Shown: positions 1 through 7,353, numbered from the stretch's first letter. The stretch is 7,554 nucleotides of DNA from Gemmatimonadota bacterium (GCA_029862935.1 JAOTWK010000165.1:1-7554), one strand, 5' to 3'. The notes: generated by a model from the letters alone, not told the origin. Program-made: numbers and translations.

Positions 1-1
1 G

Positions 2-817
2 CGGATCGCGGATGCCGGGATCCCCGTCTATGTCGTGCCAGGGAATCACGAGCGATCGGCGATCCCGTTTCCGATGCTTGCCGAACATCCCGGCATCCAC
101 ATCTTCGACCGGCCCAGGACGTTCACAGTGGAGTGGGAAGGTGTGCGGGTAGCCGTTGCTGGATTCCCGTTCTGCAGGCGCGGCGTCCGCGGAGCCTTTC
201 CCAGCTTACTCGGGCAGGCGGAATGGAAGAGCGTCGGCGCCGACGTGAATCTGCTCTGCGTGCACCAGTGCTTCGAAGGGGCGACGGTCGGACCCAAGGA
301 CTTCACCTTTCGGTACACCGACGACGTCGTCAAAGCTGACGACGTGCCGTCACCGTTCGCGGCGGTGCTCACCGGTCACATCCATCGGCATCAGGTGCTC
401 ACCGCGGATTTGCGTGGCCGGCCTCTCCCTACACCGGTGCTGTATCCCGGATCGATCGAGCGGACCTCGTTTGCCGAGCGAGACGAGGAGAAGGGCTATC
501 TAGTGCTCCAGGTGGAGCCGGCAGCCGATCGCGGTGGGATTCTGAAACAGTGGACCTTCTATCGCCTTCCGGCGCGGCCGATGGTCCTCGTGGATGTAGA
601 GGCCAACGGCTTTGATTTCGGCGCGCTCCGGGCTCTTCTGATCCAAGCGATCACCGAGGCATCCGCGGACGCGGTGCTCCGCATCCGGGTGCACGGCAAG
701 CCCGCTCCCGCGGCCTTCGCAGCGCTACGCGCCGCGCATGTGCGTGGGCTCGCGCCGGCGACGATGAATGTAGAGGTGGTACTGGTGGACGTGGAGCCCG
801 GTGGCCGGAGACTCTGA
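2..817 (+). CDS. SbcD/Mre11-like metallophosphoesterase (DNA repair exonuclease family), 5'-truncated
   Basis: The C-terminal 271 residues of a calcineurin-like phosphoesterase are visible; the reading frame is open to the window edge. The GTG at 35 is not the true start, because the codons before it read in frame into the same beta-strand (IPVYVVPGNHE). Visible motifs, numbered from codon 2, are GNHE (14-17), the metal-ligand His in CVHQ (about 88) and GHIH (about 125-128). These are the later metal-binding motifs of the family; the N-terminal DxH and GDxxD motifs lie outside the window. The segment YPGSIERTSFAE after GHIH is typical of SbcD/Mre11/YhaO-type nucleases rather than generic phosphoesterases. 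Such enzymes process DNA ends with an SMC-like ATPase (SbcC/Rad50). No such partner follows here, so an upstream partner or a stand-alone role is possible. The nuclease assignment is by family; the substrate is inferred. Confidence 0.85.
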   Translation, partial: RIADAGIPVYVVPGNHERSAIPFPMLAEHPGIHIFDRPRTFTVEWEGVRVAVAGFPFCRRGVRGAFPSLLGQAEWKSVGADVNLLCVHQCFEGATVGPKDFTFRYTDDVVKADDVPSPFAAVLTGHIHRHQVLTADLRGRPLPTPVLYPGSIERTSFAERDEEKGYLVLQVEPAADRGGILKQWTFYRLPARPMVLVDVEANGFDFGALRALLIQAITEASADAVLRIRVHGKPAPAAFAALRAAHVRGLAPATMNVEVVLVDVEPGGRRL

Positions 818-929
818 GCCGTGGGAATTCAGAGCTCTTGGCAATGGATGCTCCGGGGCGGAACGTAAGCTGGTCCTCCGAGGTACGTTTGTGCATGGAG
901 TTCCAGGCCATGTGGTGGGGTGGCAACTC
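818..929 (+). other. Intergenic leader before the TonB-dependent receptor
   Basis: This 112-bp gap separates the phosphoesterase stop from the receptor start chosen here. A TTGGCA hexamer at 838-843 could be a -35 element, but no good -10 hexamer lies 16-18 bp downstream, so no promoter is called. The reading frame is open across the gap back to GTG 801, but the 43 extra residues would precede an otherwise normal signal peptide. The G-rich stretch GGGGTGG at 917-923 lies about 6 bp before GTG 930 and is the likely ribosome-binding site. Confidence 0.4.
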
Positions 930-3191
930 GTGAGGCGACTCTGGCTTCCCTCGCTGCTCGGTGGGCTTCTCGTGACAGCGGTCGCCGGCCCGGCCCGTGC
1001 GCAGGAAGTCCGTGACGTTGCGGGCACCGTTCTCGCGCTTCCCGACAGCTCGGCCCTCCCCCGTGTGCTGGTCCAAGTCCCCGCGCTCGGGCTGACGGTC
1101 ATCTCCGACAGCGCCGGGACCTTCGTGTTGCCACGAGTCCCGCGCGCTCGCGTGCAGATCGTGTTCAGTCGCATCGGCGTGGCGTCGGACTCGGTGTGGC
1201 TCGAGCCCGACGACGATGTCGTGCGGGTGTTCCTGGCGCTCGCACCGATCGCGCTCCCGGCGATCACGGCCGAAGGACAACTCCAGGCACGCACGCGCTT
1301 CGAACGCCAGGTGCAACCCAGCGTCGTCAGCATCGATCGCGAAACCATCGCTCGGCTCCCGGCGCCGTTCGAGGCGGACGTCGTGCGCGTGGTTCAGATG
1401 CTGCCGGGGATCGTCGCGCTCAACGACTACACAGTGGGGTTCAACGTGCGCGGCGGCGAGCCGGACCAGAACCTGACCCTCCTCGACGGTGTTGCGGTGT
1501 TCAACCCATCGCACCTGGGTGGTCTCTTCAGCACCTTCGATACCGACGCCGTCGAGAACGTCGACTTCTTTGCCGGGACATTTCCCGCCGCATACGGAGG
1601 AAGGCTGAGCAGTGTGCTGGACGTGTCCGTCCGTCCCGGCCGGCGCGATCGGTTCGGGGTGCGCGGGAACATCTCACTACTGTCGAGCAAGGTGCTGGCC
1701 GAAGGCCCCATCGGCGGGACGGGCGCAACCTGGTTGGTGAGTGGCCGCCGGACCTACGCGGACGCACTGGTCGGACTGCTCAGCGAGACGTCGTTGCCGT
1801 ATTACTTCGCCGATGCCCTGGGCAAGGTGCAGGTGCCGCTTGGCGACCGCGCCCACCTCTCCGTCACCGGGTATTGGGGTCGGGATGTTCTCGACTGGAC
1901 GTGGACGAAAGCGCGTCTGGGGCAGGACGCGGTGCGGCTCGTGGCGGATTGGGGCAATCATCTCCTCGGGATCCGCTACGATCACCCTCTGGGGCCGCAC
2001 CGGCTCACGGTCGAAGGAGGCGTCACCGGCTTCACCGCCGGGGCGGGCCTGGAGCCGGGTCTGTTCACGGCGGAGAACACGGCGCGCCTCGTGTCGGGGC
2101 GCGCTCGACTGCTCCTGGCGCCGCACCCCGCGCACGACGTGCAGATCGGCCTCGGCATCGAGGATTATCACCTGACGTACGGCGCCAAGTCGGAGAGTTT
2201 CGGGACGTCGTTCCTCGAGAGCGGGTTCCAGCCGCGAGTCTGGTCCGCGTTCGCCGACCAACAGTGGCGGGTGGTCCCCGGGTTCCTGGTTCGTCCCGGC
2301 CTTCGCGTGGAAGCCGTCGAGGGTCCGGACGTGGTCAATGTCGCGCCGCGGCTCAGTGCCAAGGTGTTCATCACCCCGGCGCTGGCCGTGACGGCCGCTG
2401 TGGGGCGATACCACCAGGCGCTCCACTCCCTGCGAGACCAGAATCTCCCCTGGAACGTGTTCGATCTCTGGGTCGGGGCGGATTCGGCGATTGCGGTAGC
2501 GCGGTCGGACCAGGCGATGGTGGGACTGGAATGGTGGTTCGGCGACGCCGAATCGGTCTCCATCGAGGCGTACCGCAAGACCTTTACCGATATCGTCGAT
2601 GCGAACCTCAGGGAGGACCCCGCTGTCGTGGGCGACGAGACCATACCGGTGGGCGGCAACGCGTGGGGATGCGATGTGTTGCTGCGCCGCCATTGGGGAC
2701 GGGTCACGGGCTGGATCGCGTACAGCTTCACCAAAGCGGTTCGCCGGGCGGACGGTACCGAGTACCCGGCGGTACACGACCGGCGCCACACGGTGAATGT
2801 CGTGGTGCAGGCACCAGGTCCGTTGGGCAGTGATCTTGGCGCACGGTGGGGTTACGGGTCCCCGCTGCCGTTCACACCGTTCGTCGGGGAATGGGACCAC
2901 CGCTACTACCGGGCTGCGACCCACACCTTCTACGATTTCGAGCGGGAGCCCATCGCGAGCCCGGTGCTAAACAGCGAACGATATCCGTACTACGGTCGCC
3001 TCGATGTGACGCTGCGCTGGGAGAAGCGTGCGTGGGGTGGTGTGCTGCGACCGTACCTGCAGATCGCCAACGTGCTGAACCGTCGGAATGTGTTTCTGTA
3101 CTTCTACGACTACGACGACGCGCCCCCGACCCGAAGCGCCATCTCGCAACTGCCGTTGCTACCCAGTGTCGGCATGGAGTTCGAGTTTTGA
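930..3191 (+). CDS. TonB-dependent outer-membrane receptor with N-terminal carboxypeptidase-regulatory-like domain
   Basis: A 753-aa outer-membrane transporter that should take up a ligand using TonB/ExbBD energy. GTG 930 is chosen because it begins directly at a signal peptide (VRRLWLPSLLGGLLVTAVAG, then PARA and Gln25, with an ARA cleavage motif) and has a G-rich ribosome-binding site 6 bp upstream. In order: a carboxypeptidase-regulatory-like beta-sandwich (about 27-104); a plug (about 124-235) with the hallmarks GFNVRGGEPDQN, LLDGVAVFNPSHLGGLFSTF and AAYGGRLSSVLDV; then a beta-barrel to the end, closing with the terminal Phe (EFEF) expected for Bam-dependent barrels. The length fits the family. 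I see no clear TonB box. The DUF4249-like gene follows within 6 bp, so the two are probably co-transcribed. This domain order is common in Bacteroidota and related phyla. The substrate cannot be read from the sequence; the family call is secure. Confidence 0.93.
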   Translation: MRRLWLPSLLGGLLVTAVAGPARAQEVRDVAGTVLALPDSSALPRVLVQVPALGLTVISDSAGTFVLPRVPRARVQIVFSRIGVASDSVWLEPDDDVVRVFLALAPIALPAITAEGQLQARTRFERQVQPSVVSIDRETIARLPAPFEADVVRVVQMLPGIVALNDYTVGFNVRGGEPDQNLTLLDGVAVFNPSHLGGLFSTFDTDAVENVDFFAGTFPAAYGGRLSSVLDVSVRPGRRDRFGVRGNISLLSSKVLAEGPIGGTGATWLVSGRRTYADALVGLLSETSLPYYFADALGKVQVPLGDRAHLSVTGYWGRDVLDWTWTKARLGQDAVRLVADWGNHLLGIRYDHPLGPHRLTVEGGVTGFTAGAGLEPGLFTAENTARLVSGRARLLLAPHPAHDVQIGLGIEDYHLTYGAKSESFGTSFLESGFQPRVWSAFADQQWRVVPGFLVRPGLRVEAVEGPDVVNVAPRLSAKVFITPALAVTAAVGRYHQALHSLRDQNLPWNVFDLWVGADSAIAVARSDQAMVGLEWWFGDAESVSIEAYRKTFTDIVDANLREDPAVVGDETIPVGGNAWGCDVLLRRHWGRVTGWIAYSFTKAVRRADGTEYPAVHDRRHTVNVVVQAPGPLGSDLGARWGYGSPLPFTPFVGEWDHRYYRAATHTFYDFEREPIASPVLNSERYPYYGRLDVTLRWEKRAWGGVLRPYLQIANVLNRRNVFLYFYDYDDAPPTRSAISQLPLLPSVGMEFEF

Positions 3192-3196
3192 ACGTC

Positions 3197-4480
3197 ATGC
3201 GTCGGTTTGCCCTGTTGGCGATGGCTGCGCTGTCTGCCGCCTGCGAGTTCGGCGAGGTCACCGTGCCGACGAGTGACCCCTTGGTGATCGTGCAGGCAAT
3301 CATGCGCCCCGACGTCGCGCGGCAGTGGCTGATCGTGGAACAGACGTTGACGGGATCGGCGGTGATCGATGGGGAGCCGATCGTGGTCCCGGGCGCCCCG
3401 CTGCCGCTGCCAGTGTCCGGCGCGACGGTGACGGTCACCAACCGCACCGATCCCAATGACCCCTGTGGCACTACGGTCTTCACGGAAGACCCCGGCGTGC
3501 CGGACATCCCGGTGGCGGCCGGCGTGTACTGGGGTCCGGCCGGTTGTCCCACGATGCGGGCCGGTGACACGCTCGAGCTTCGCGTTGTGACGCCGGGTGG
3601 TGCCGTGGTCACGGGCACCAGCGAGGTTCCCGGCGTCACCGCCTTCGTCATGCGTGTCGCCTCCTCTGTGGTCGAGGTGCCCGGTCCCGTGCTCACGCTC
3701 AATCGGGACGTCGACTCCCTGAAGGCCGACGCTGCGGTCATTGCGGGCCGGGCGCTGCAACTGGAAGTGCGGCGGCCGACCGTGTTGGGATCGTCGGTGC
3801 CGGGGTTCTGGTTTGTGGTCGATTCGACCGCGATCACCGTGCCCGGTGACCTGCCGGACATCGTCACGGCGTTTCTGCAGGACACGTCCGGCATTCCCGA
3901 CGAGTTCCCGCCGGTGTTTGCGGCCGGTCGCCACTACGCCGTGACTGTCGCGGTCGGCGACGCGCGCTACTTCGATTTCGTGCGATCGGGCAACATCCCG
4001 CCCTCCGGCCGCGGATTCGTCAACAACCTGCAAGGTGGGATGGGGGTGTTCGGGAGCCTCGTTGCCGCGACCAACGCGGTGAGGGTCGTGGGCAATCTGG
4101 ACGACGGCCGGGAGGGGTTCTATCGCGTGACCGGCGACCTCCTGGGGGTCGCCGTCGACGCGACGCTCGAGCTCTACGTCGCCACCGCCGACGCCGACTC
4201 GACGGAGCTCTCGGCGTTCGTCAGCGGCGCGTGGTTGCACGGCTCGATCGATGAGAGTGCCGACGGCGTGTTCCGCGCTGACACCCTGTCGCTCGTGATC
4301 GAGCAACTGGTGCCAAGCCAGCGCGATTCCGTGTCGGTGTATCTGCTGGTCGGTCCCACGGCGCCGAGTACCGCAACTACGCTCACTGCATACGATGCCG
4401 AGCGACGGGTCGTGGATAGCCTGACGGTGGAGAGAGTCCCGCGGCTCGCGGTTCGACCAATCCCCTTCCCGCAGCCGTGA
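3197..4480 (+). CDS. DUF4249-like secreted protein, probable outer-membrane lipoprotein partner of the receptor
   Basis: A 427-aa exported protein. The N-terminus MRRFALLAMAALSAAC looks like a lipoprotein signal with Cys16 as the lipidated residue; Ser at -3 is a departure from the classical lipobox. The mature part begins with a strand of the LVIVQAIM type. It contains PVSGATVTV (about 72-80), a Y-W-G-P turn, and an AGDTLELRV strand followed by a SEVPG segment. This order resembles DUF4249 proteins of Bacteroidota, which are usually encoded next to TonB-dependent receptors, as here. Cys90 and Cys117 could form a disulfide. ATG 3197 was chosen; TTG 3188, which overlaps the receptor stop and has GGAG 8 bp upstream, is an alternative adding MNV. 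Either way the gene is tightly coupled to the receptor. A role as a surface substrate-binding or accessory lipoprotein is inferred. The coding call is firm; the DUF4249 assignment is moderate. Confidence 0.8.
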   Translation: MRRFALLAMAALSAACEFGEVTVPTSDPLVIVQAIMRPDVARQWLIVEQTLTGSAVIDGEPIVVPGAPLPLPVSGATVTVTNRTDPNDPCGTTVFTEDPGVPDIPVAAGVYWGPAGCPTMRAGDTLELRVVTPGGAVVTGTSEVPGVTAFVMRVASSVVEVPGPVLTLNRDVDSLKADAAVIAGRALQLEVRRPTVLGSSVPGFWFVVDSTAITVPGDLPDIVTAFLQDTSGIPDEFPPVFAAGRHYAVTVAVGDARYFDFVRSGNIPPSGRGFVNNLQGGMGVFGSLVAATNAVRVVGNLDDGREGFYRVTGDLLGVAVDATLELYVATADADSTELSAFVSGAWLHGSIDESADGVFRADTLSLVIEQLVPSQRDSVSVYLLVGPTAPSTATTLTAYDAERRVVDSLTVERVPRLAVRPIPFPQP

Positions 4481-4551
4481 GACCAGGTTGCTACGCGGGA
4501 GGGCTCATCCCCAGTCTCTGACGGGCGGCGTGTGGCGGTCGTCAACCCTGC

Positions 4552-5523
4552 TCAGTCGGCGGTGGTCTTGGGTTCCAACCACGCATCGACTTCGGCGCGT
4601 GCAGCAGCGTAGGCCGTCGCGTCGGCGTCCAGCGCCTCCAGCAGCTCGGTCAGCTCCTCGTGGGCCGGATCGGCATCGACGGCTTCGGCCCGCAGCCGAT
4701 ACAACACGCTCACCCCCTTGCGGAACCGCGAGGCCAGACCATCGTGGAGCGACGTCACCCGGTCGATGGCGGCTTCATCGAGCACGGCGGCGAGACCGTG
4801 ATCGAGGTCCGAGAGGTCGATCGCGGCGCGACAGGCATGGGTGAGGAGCTGTTCCACATCCCGCTTGCATGCTCCCCCGGCCGGACCGCGGCGAAGAGCA
4901 CGATAGGTGGGTTCGGCCGCTTGGACCAAACTCGCGAGGAGATCGCGAGCAGTGCCGAGGGGAAGCTGGGCAAATGTCGTGACGATCAGCGTTTCGACGG
5001 TGGCTGGGAACGCGGCACGACGGTGGGGGCTGGCGATCGCCGGAGCGCGCATGCGTACCTGTGCCGCCAGCAGGAGCAGGAGCGCCATCATCGGACTGAT
5101 CCAGAGGAGCATGGGCTCCGCGACCCGGCCGGCCCAGGTTCCGACGAGCACCATGATGCCGAGCAGGACGTAGAGCGAAGCCGGGGCAGACGCCCAGGTG
5201 GTTCGTGCGGTCCGTGCCACGGCCGGAACGTCGTGGAGCGCCAGGCGCCGCACGACCCTTTCCGCAGCCGCTGCGGGCACGCGAATCAGCGCCCGGTGAC
5301 CCGCCGCCACCAGATCCCGTCCCTCGCGGTGAGCGCGACCCGCGAGGAGCGGCTCGAGCGCACCCAGCACGTGACGCATGTCGTGCCGGGCCTCGGTGGG
5401 CTTCACGAAGATCAGCGTATCGCCGACCGCCTGGGCGGTCCCGCCACAGGCGGGGCAGACGCTCAGGCCGAACGGCTCGGGTGCACCGCAGATCACGCAG
5501 ACCGTCGCGGGGGCGTCGGTCAT
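4552..5523 (-). CDS. Zinc-ribbon protein with two membrane segments, function unknown
   Basis: A 323-aa protein. ATG 5523 is preferred to an upstream in-frame start because it overlaps the stop of the preceding gene as ATGA and has GAGGAG about 11 bp upstream. Residues 9-27 form a zinc ribbon with Cys9-x2-Cys12 and Cys23-x2-Cys26. Residues 36-105 look like a small alpha/beta region, ending in a helix of the kind VRRLALHDVPAVAR. That recalls DUF2007-type signal-transducing domains, but only loosely. Two hydrophobic segments follow at about 115-134 and 137-154, with only a short turn between them. The remaining ~165 residues are charged and helical (Ala/Glu/Arg/Leu-rich) and probably cytoplasmic. 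I do not recognise a named family. It is last in a two-gene unit with the TPR protein and probably works with it at the inner membrane. Confidence 0.82.
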   Translation of the reverse strand: MTDAPATVCVICGAPEPFGLSVCPACGGTAQAVGDTLIFVKPTEARHDMRHVLGALEPLLAGRAHREGRDLVAAGHRALIRVPAAAAERVVRRLALHDVPAVARTARTTWASAPASLYVLLGIMVLVGTWAGRVAEPMLLWISPMMALLLLLAAQVRMRAPAIASPHRRAAFPATVETLIVTTFAQLPLGTARDLLASLVQAAEPTYRALRRGPAGGACKRDVEQLLTHACRAAIDLSDLDHGLAAVLDEAAIDRVTSLHDGLASRFRKGVSVLYRLRAEAVDADPAHEELTELLEALDADATAYAAARAEVDAWLEPKTTAD

Positions 5524-6101
5524 TGTGCGTTTATCTCCTCGAGCATCCGCTTGGCGCTTCGCGTCCAACCGTCATTCTGGTCGTAATACCGTAAGAATTC
5601 GCGCAAGTGGGTTTCGGCGAGGCTGTAGTCGCCGAGGGCGAAGCGCGCTGCGCCAGCGTGGTACAACGCCTGGTAGTGATTGGGCCAAAACTCGACGACC
5701 AATTCCATGATCGGTCCGGCAGACCGATCATCACCCATGTCCGCAATCGGATGACCAATGGCAAATACGACCCCCGCCGCCTTCCACCGCTCGTCCCCTT
5801 CGACTGCGAGGATCACGTTGCGCGCCTCCTCGATCCGTCCGGCGAGTGCCCAGCACGCGGCACTGTACCCGGCACCGCCGCGTGACGTGGGTGGGGGTGT
5901 CTGTCGGTGGACGGTCTCCACCTCGAGCGTATTGCAGTACGGTCTCACCTGGCTGAACCAGACCGCGCCGTCTTCTGCCGGATCGCCCGTTACGACGTAG
6001 GAGGTCACGCCGACGGGATCGGGGGTAGGCACGGGCCCGCGGATCACGGCGTACACGCTCACGGCGATGTAGGTGATGCCAACCAGGTACAGCAACCGCA
6101 T
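5520..6101 (-). CDS. Membrane-anchored tetratricopeptide-repeat-like protein
   Basis: A 193-aa protein. ATG 6101 is chosen because it begins at a hydrophobic anchor (LLYLVGITYIAVSVYAVI, about 3-20). The longer frame starts at a TTG and would add 25 Pro-rich residues in front of the anchor. GGGACG lies just upstream of the ATG as a weak ribosome-binding site. The middle contains WFSQVRPYCN and a Gly-rich loop followed by a helical hairpin (YSAACWALAGRIEEARNVI) that looks like a degenerate TPR. The C-terminal ~50 residues contain a clear TPR-type helix pair, with YQALYHAGAARFALGDYSLA followed by ETHLREFLRYYDQ. TPR domains bind peptides or partner proteins; the partner here is unknown. Its stop overlaps the start of the zinc-ribbon gene by four bases (ATGA), so the two are probably translationally coupled. 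It could equally have an uncleaved signal anchor and face the periplasm. Confidence 0.8.
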   Translation of the reverse strand: MRLLYLVGITYIAVSVYAVIRGPVPTPDPVGVTSYVVTGDPAEDGAVWFSQVRPYCNTLEVETVHRQTPPPTSRGGAGYSAACWALAGRIEEARNVILAVEGDERWKAAGVVFAIGHPIADMGDDRSAGPIMELVVEFWPNHYQALYHAGAARFALGDYSLAETHLREFLRYYDQNDGWTRSAKRMLEEINAQ

Positions 6102-6215
6102 GGCGTCCCGTCCGGGTGGTGGGTTCACCAGGGTGACGATCGGGGTGGGCTGCCTTGCACACCCCTCGGCTCCCAACTGCTAACAGGCAAACGACGTGCC
6201 GCGCGGTATGTCCCT

Positions 6216-6240
6216 TAACTGATTGTTCTACAACTGGTTA
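6216..6240. promoter_or_regulatory. Imperfect 25-bp dyad, candidate operator of the TPR/zinc-ribbon unit
   Basis: The arms are TAACTGATTGT (6216-6226) and ACAACTGGTTA (6230-6240) around TCT. TAAC pairs with GTTA and TTGT with ACAA exactly. The three intervening positions on each side do not match as DNA, though two would pair as G-U in RNA. It is an AT-rich island in GC-rich DNA, 115 bp upstream of the TPR start on the minus strand. This fits a dimeric repressor or activator site; a transcribed hairpin is less likely because there is no T-run. The regulatory role is inferred. Confidence 0.4.
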
Positions 6241-6356
6241 GACGGGATGTGGGGAGACGAAGGTGCGGGCGATGGAGGAACACTGCCGCGTGTGGTGCGA
6301 ATTGCGGCAACGGTGCCGTGGGGCCTTCGGCATTTCCTCGCGTTCACGCTGGAGTC

Positions 6357-6375
6357 CGGCGACGACGCGTCGCCG
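6357..6375 (-). terminator. Candidate GC-rich terminator hairpin after the phosphatase gene
   Basis: A perfect 7-bp stem (CGGCGAC at 6357-6363, GTCGCCG at 6369-6375) with a 5-base loop lies about 31 bp beyond the phosphatase stop on the minus strand. No T-run follows, so this is weak evidence for intrinsic termination. Chance stems of this size are common in GC-rich DNA. Confidence 0.3.
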
Positions 6376-6406
6376 TCCCGTCCCCGTCGTGGTCGCGCCC
6401 TAGCGG

Positions 6407-7294
6407 CTACGGATGACAGATGCCGCTTCCGACATCGACGAACTGTCCACCGCCGGCCGGGATGAAGTCCCAGTCGTAACCCGTTGACCGCAGCGTCAGC
6501 TTCAAGACGCCATAGGTGTCACTATTGCGGATGTCGCTGTTTGCGACCTGAGCTGCGAAGCTTCTGAGCGTCTTGCCCCCCGTCCCCACGACGAACGCAC
6601 GGATCCCTCGTTCGGTGTCGAGAGCACCGGTCGGCGTTTGCGGCGCGAAGCGCTCGTAGTTGTGGTCGTGCCCGTTTACGGCCACATCGACACCGGCGTC
6701 GTACAGCGCCTCCCAGATGGATTGCATGGCGTCGTCGTTCCCGTGTTGGCCGGAACTGAACCTCGGATGGTGCCAGACTGCCACCGTGCAGAGCGCGGGG
6801 TGTGCCGTGAGATCGCCGCGGAGCCATTGCAGTTGGGGCGAGTCGGGGTCGACGTCGATGTTGCTGTTCAGCGCAATGACGTGCCAGCTCCCGAGGTCGT
6901 AGGAGTAGTAGCCCTCGCCGGGGTTGCCGGCATTCGTACCGAAGTAGGCGAAGTAGGCAGCCCCATCCGGTGTGTGGTAGTCGTGATTGCCTGGTGACGG
7001 GCGCGTGCGGGCGGCGTGCCGGCCCCACGTCGGATCGTAGCAGTCGGCGAACTGCTGGGCGCTGCCATCGGGGTATGCATTGTCACCGGCCGTGAAGACG
7101 GTGCCCGGGATGGTGTCGAGCACCCGCGCCGTCTCCTCGTGAGCGCTCTCGCCGCACGCGGCAATGTCCCCCGCTCCAACCAGGGTCGCTGACGGCTCTG
7201 GATTGCCGTCGGGTCCGGGCAGGTCGTCGGCACATGCAAGACCCGCAAACAGCAGAGCGGTCGCAGCGAGCCGGTTTGCAGAGCGATTGGTCAC
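6407..7294 (-). CDS. Secreted purple-acid-phosphatase-like metallophosphoesterase
   Basis: A 295-aa exported calcineurin-like phosphoesterase. GTG 7294 is chosen because GAGG lies 9 bp upstream; TTG 7303 would be too close to that site, and an in-frame stop lies just before it. The signal peptide (LAATALLFAGLAC) could end as a lipoprotein at Cys21, with a poor lipobox (GLAC), or be cut after ACA. The complete family motif set is present: GDIA (Asp43), GDNAY (Asp71, Tyr74), GNHD (103-105), VWHHP (His175/176) and GHDHNYERF (His209, His211). Tyr74 sits where purple acid phosphatases carry the Fe(III)-binding Tyr, and NYERF after GHDH is also typical of that group. All ligands are intact, so an active periplasmic or surface phosphatase that releases phosphate from organic esters is expected. 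The substrate is inferred. It appears to be monocistronic. Confidence 0.9.
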   Translation of the reverse strand: MTNRSANRLAATALLFAGLACADDLPGPDGNPEPSATLVGAGDIAACGESAHEETARVLDTIPGTVFTAGDNAYPDGSAQQFADCYDPTWGRHAARTRPSPGNHDYHTPDGAAYFAYFGTNAGNPGEGYYSYDLGSWHVIALNSNIDVDPDSPQLQWLRGDLTAHPALCTVAVWHHPRFSSGQHGNDDAMQSIWEALYDAGVDVAVNGHDHNYERFAPQTPTGALDTERGIRAFVVGTGGKTLRSFAAQVANSDIRNSDTYGVLKLTLRSTGYDWDFIPAGGGQFVDVGSGICHP

Positions 7295-7322
7295 GGTGGG
7301 CAACCTCGACTAGTCATGAAGT

Positions 7323-7328
7323 ATTCTA
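7323..7328 (-). promoter_or_regulatory. Candidate -10 element of the phosphatase promoter
   Basis: On the minus strand this reads TAGAAT, five of six bases matching TATAAT. It is followed by about 28 bp to the chosen GTG start. The hexamer 17 bp upstream (CCAGTG) is a poor -35, which would fit a promoter dependent on an activator. The palindrome at 7354-7373 lies just upstream. Confidence 0.4.
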
Positions 7329-7353
7329 ACGGTAACTCGCTTCGGCACTGGAG

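Larger units (their letters stand above)
6102..6406. other. 305-bp intergenic region between phosphatase and TPR genes
   Basis: I find no credible gene here. A short plus-strand frame (6223-6465) runs into the phosphatase gene on the opposite strand and becomes Arg/Pro-rich, so it is not called. The region should hold the terminator of the phosphatase gene (hairpin at 6357-6375) and the promoter of the TPR/zinc-ribbon unit. The stretch around 6210-6245 is clearly more AT-rich than its surroundings and contains the 25-bp dyad listed separately. A minus-strand pair TTGTAG (6233-6228) and CATACC (6210-6205), 17 bp apart, matches sigma-70 hexamers at only half of the positions, so it is not called as a promoter. 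Confidence 0.5.

Noticed and set aside
801..929. N-terminal extension of the receptor to GTG 801, overlapping the nuclease gene
   Set aside because: It would put 43 polar residues before a normal signal peptide; GTG 930 has a better ribosome-binding site.
1196..2833. Long plus-strand open frame (545 codons) inside the receptor gene
   Set aside because: It is extremely Arg/Gly/Pro-rich with no domain and lies in another frame of a well-supported receptor; it is typical of GC-rich shadow frames.
1677..2924. Minus-strand open frame of 415 codons opposite the receptor
   Set aside because: It is antisense to the receptor barrel, with composition dictated by the opposite-strand codons and no recognisable motif.
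3110..4306. Minus-strand open frame of 398 codons opposite the DUF4249-like gene
   Set aside because: It is His/Arg/Gly-rich antisense shadow; the plus-strand frame has an export signal and coherent beta-strand pattern.
4481..4551. Possible bidirectional terminator between the convergent units
   Set aside because: Only 3-4 bp stems and a bulged long-range pairing (CAGGTTG with CAACCCTG) are visible, with no T-run.
6223..6465. Small plus-strand frame in the phosphatase/TPR gap
   Set aside because: It runs into the 3' end of the phosphatase gene on the other strand and its C-terminal half is Arg/Pro-rich; there is no family resemblance.
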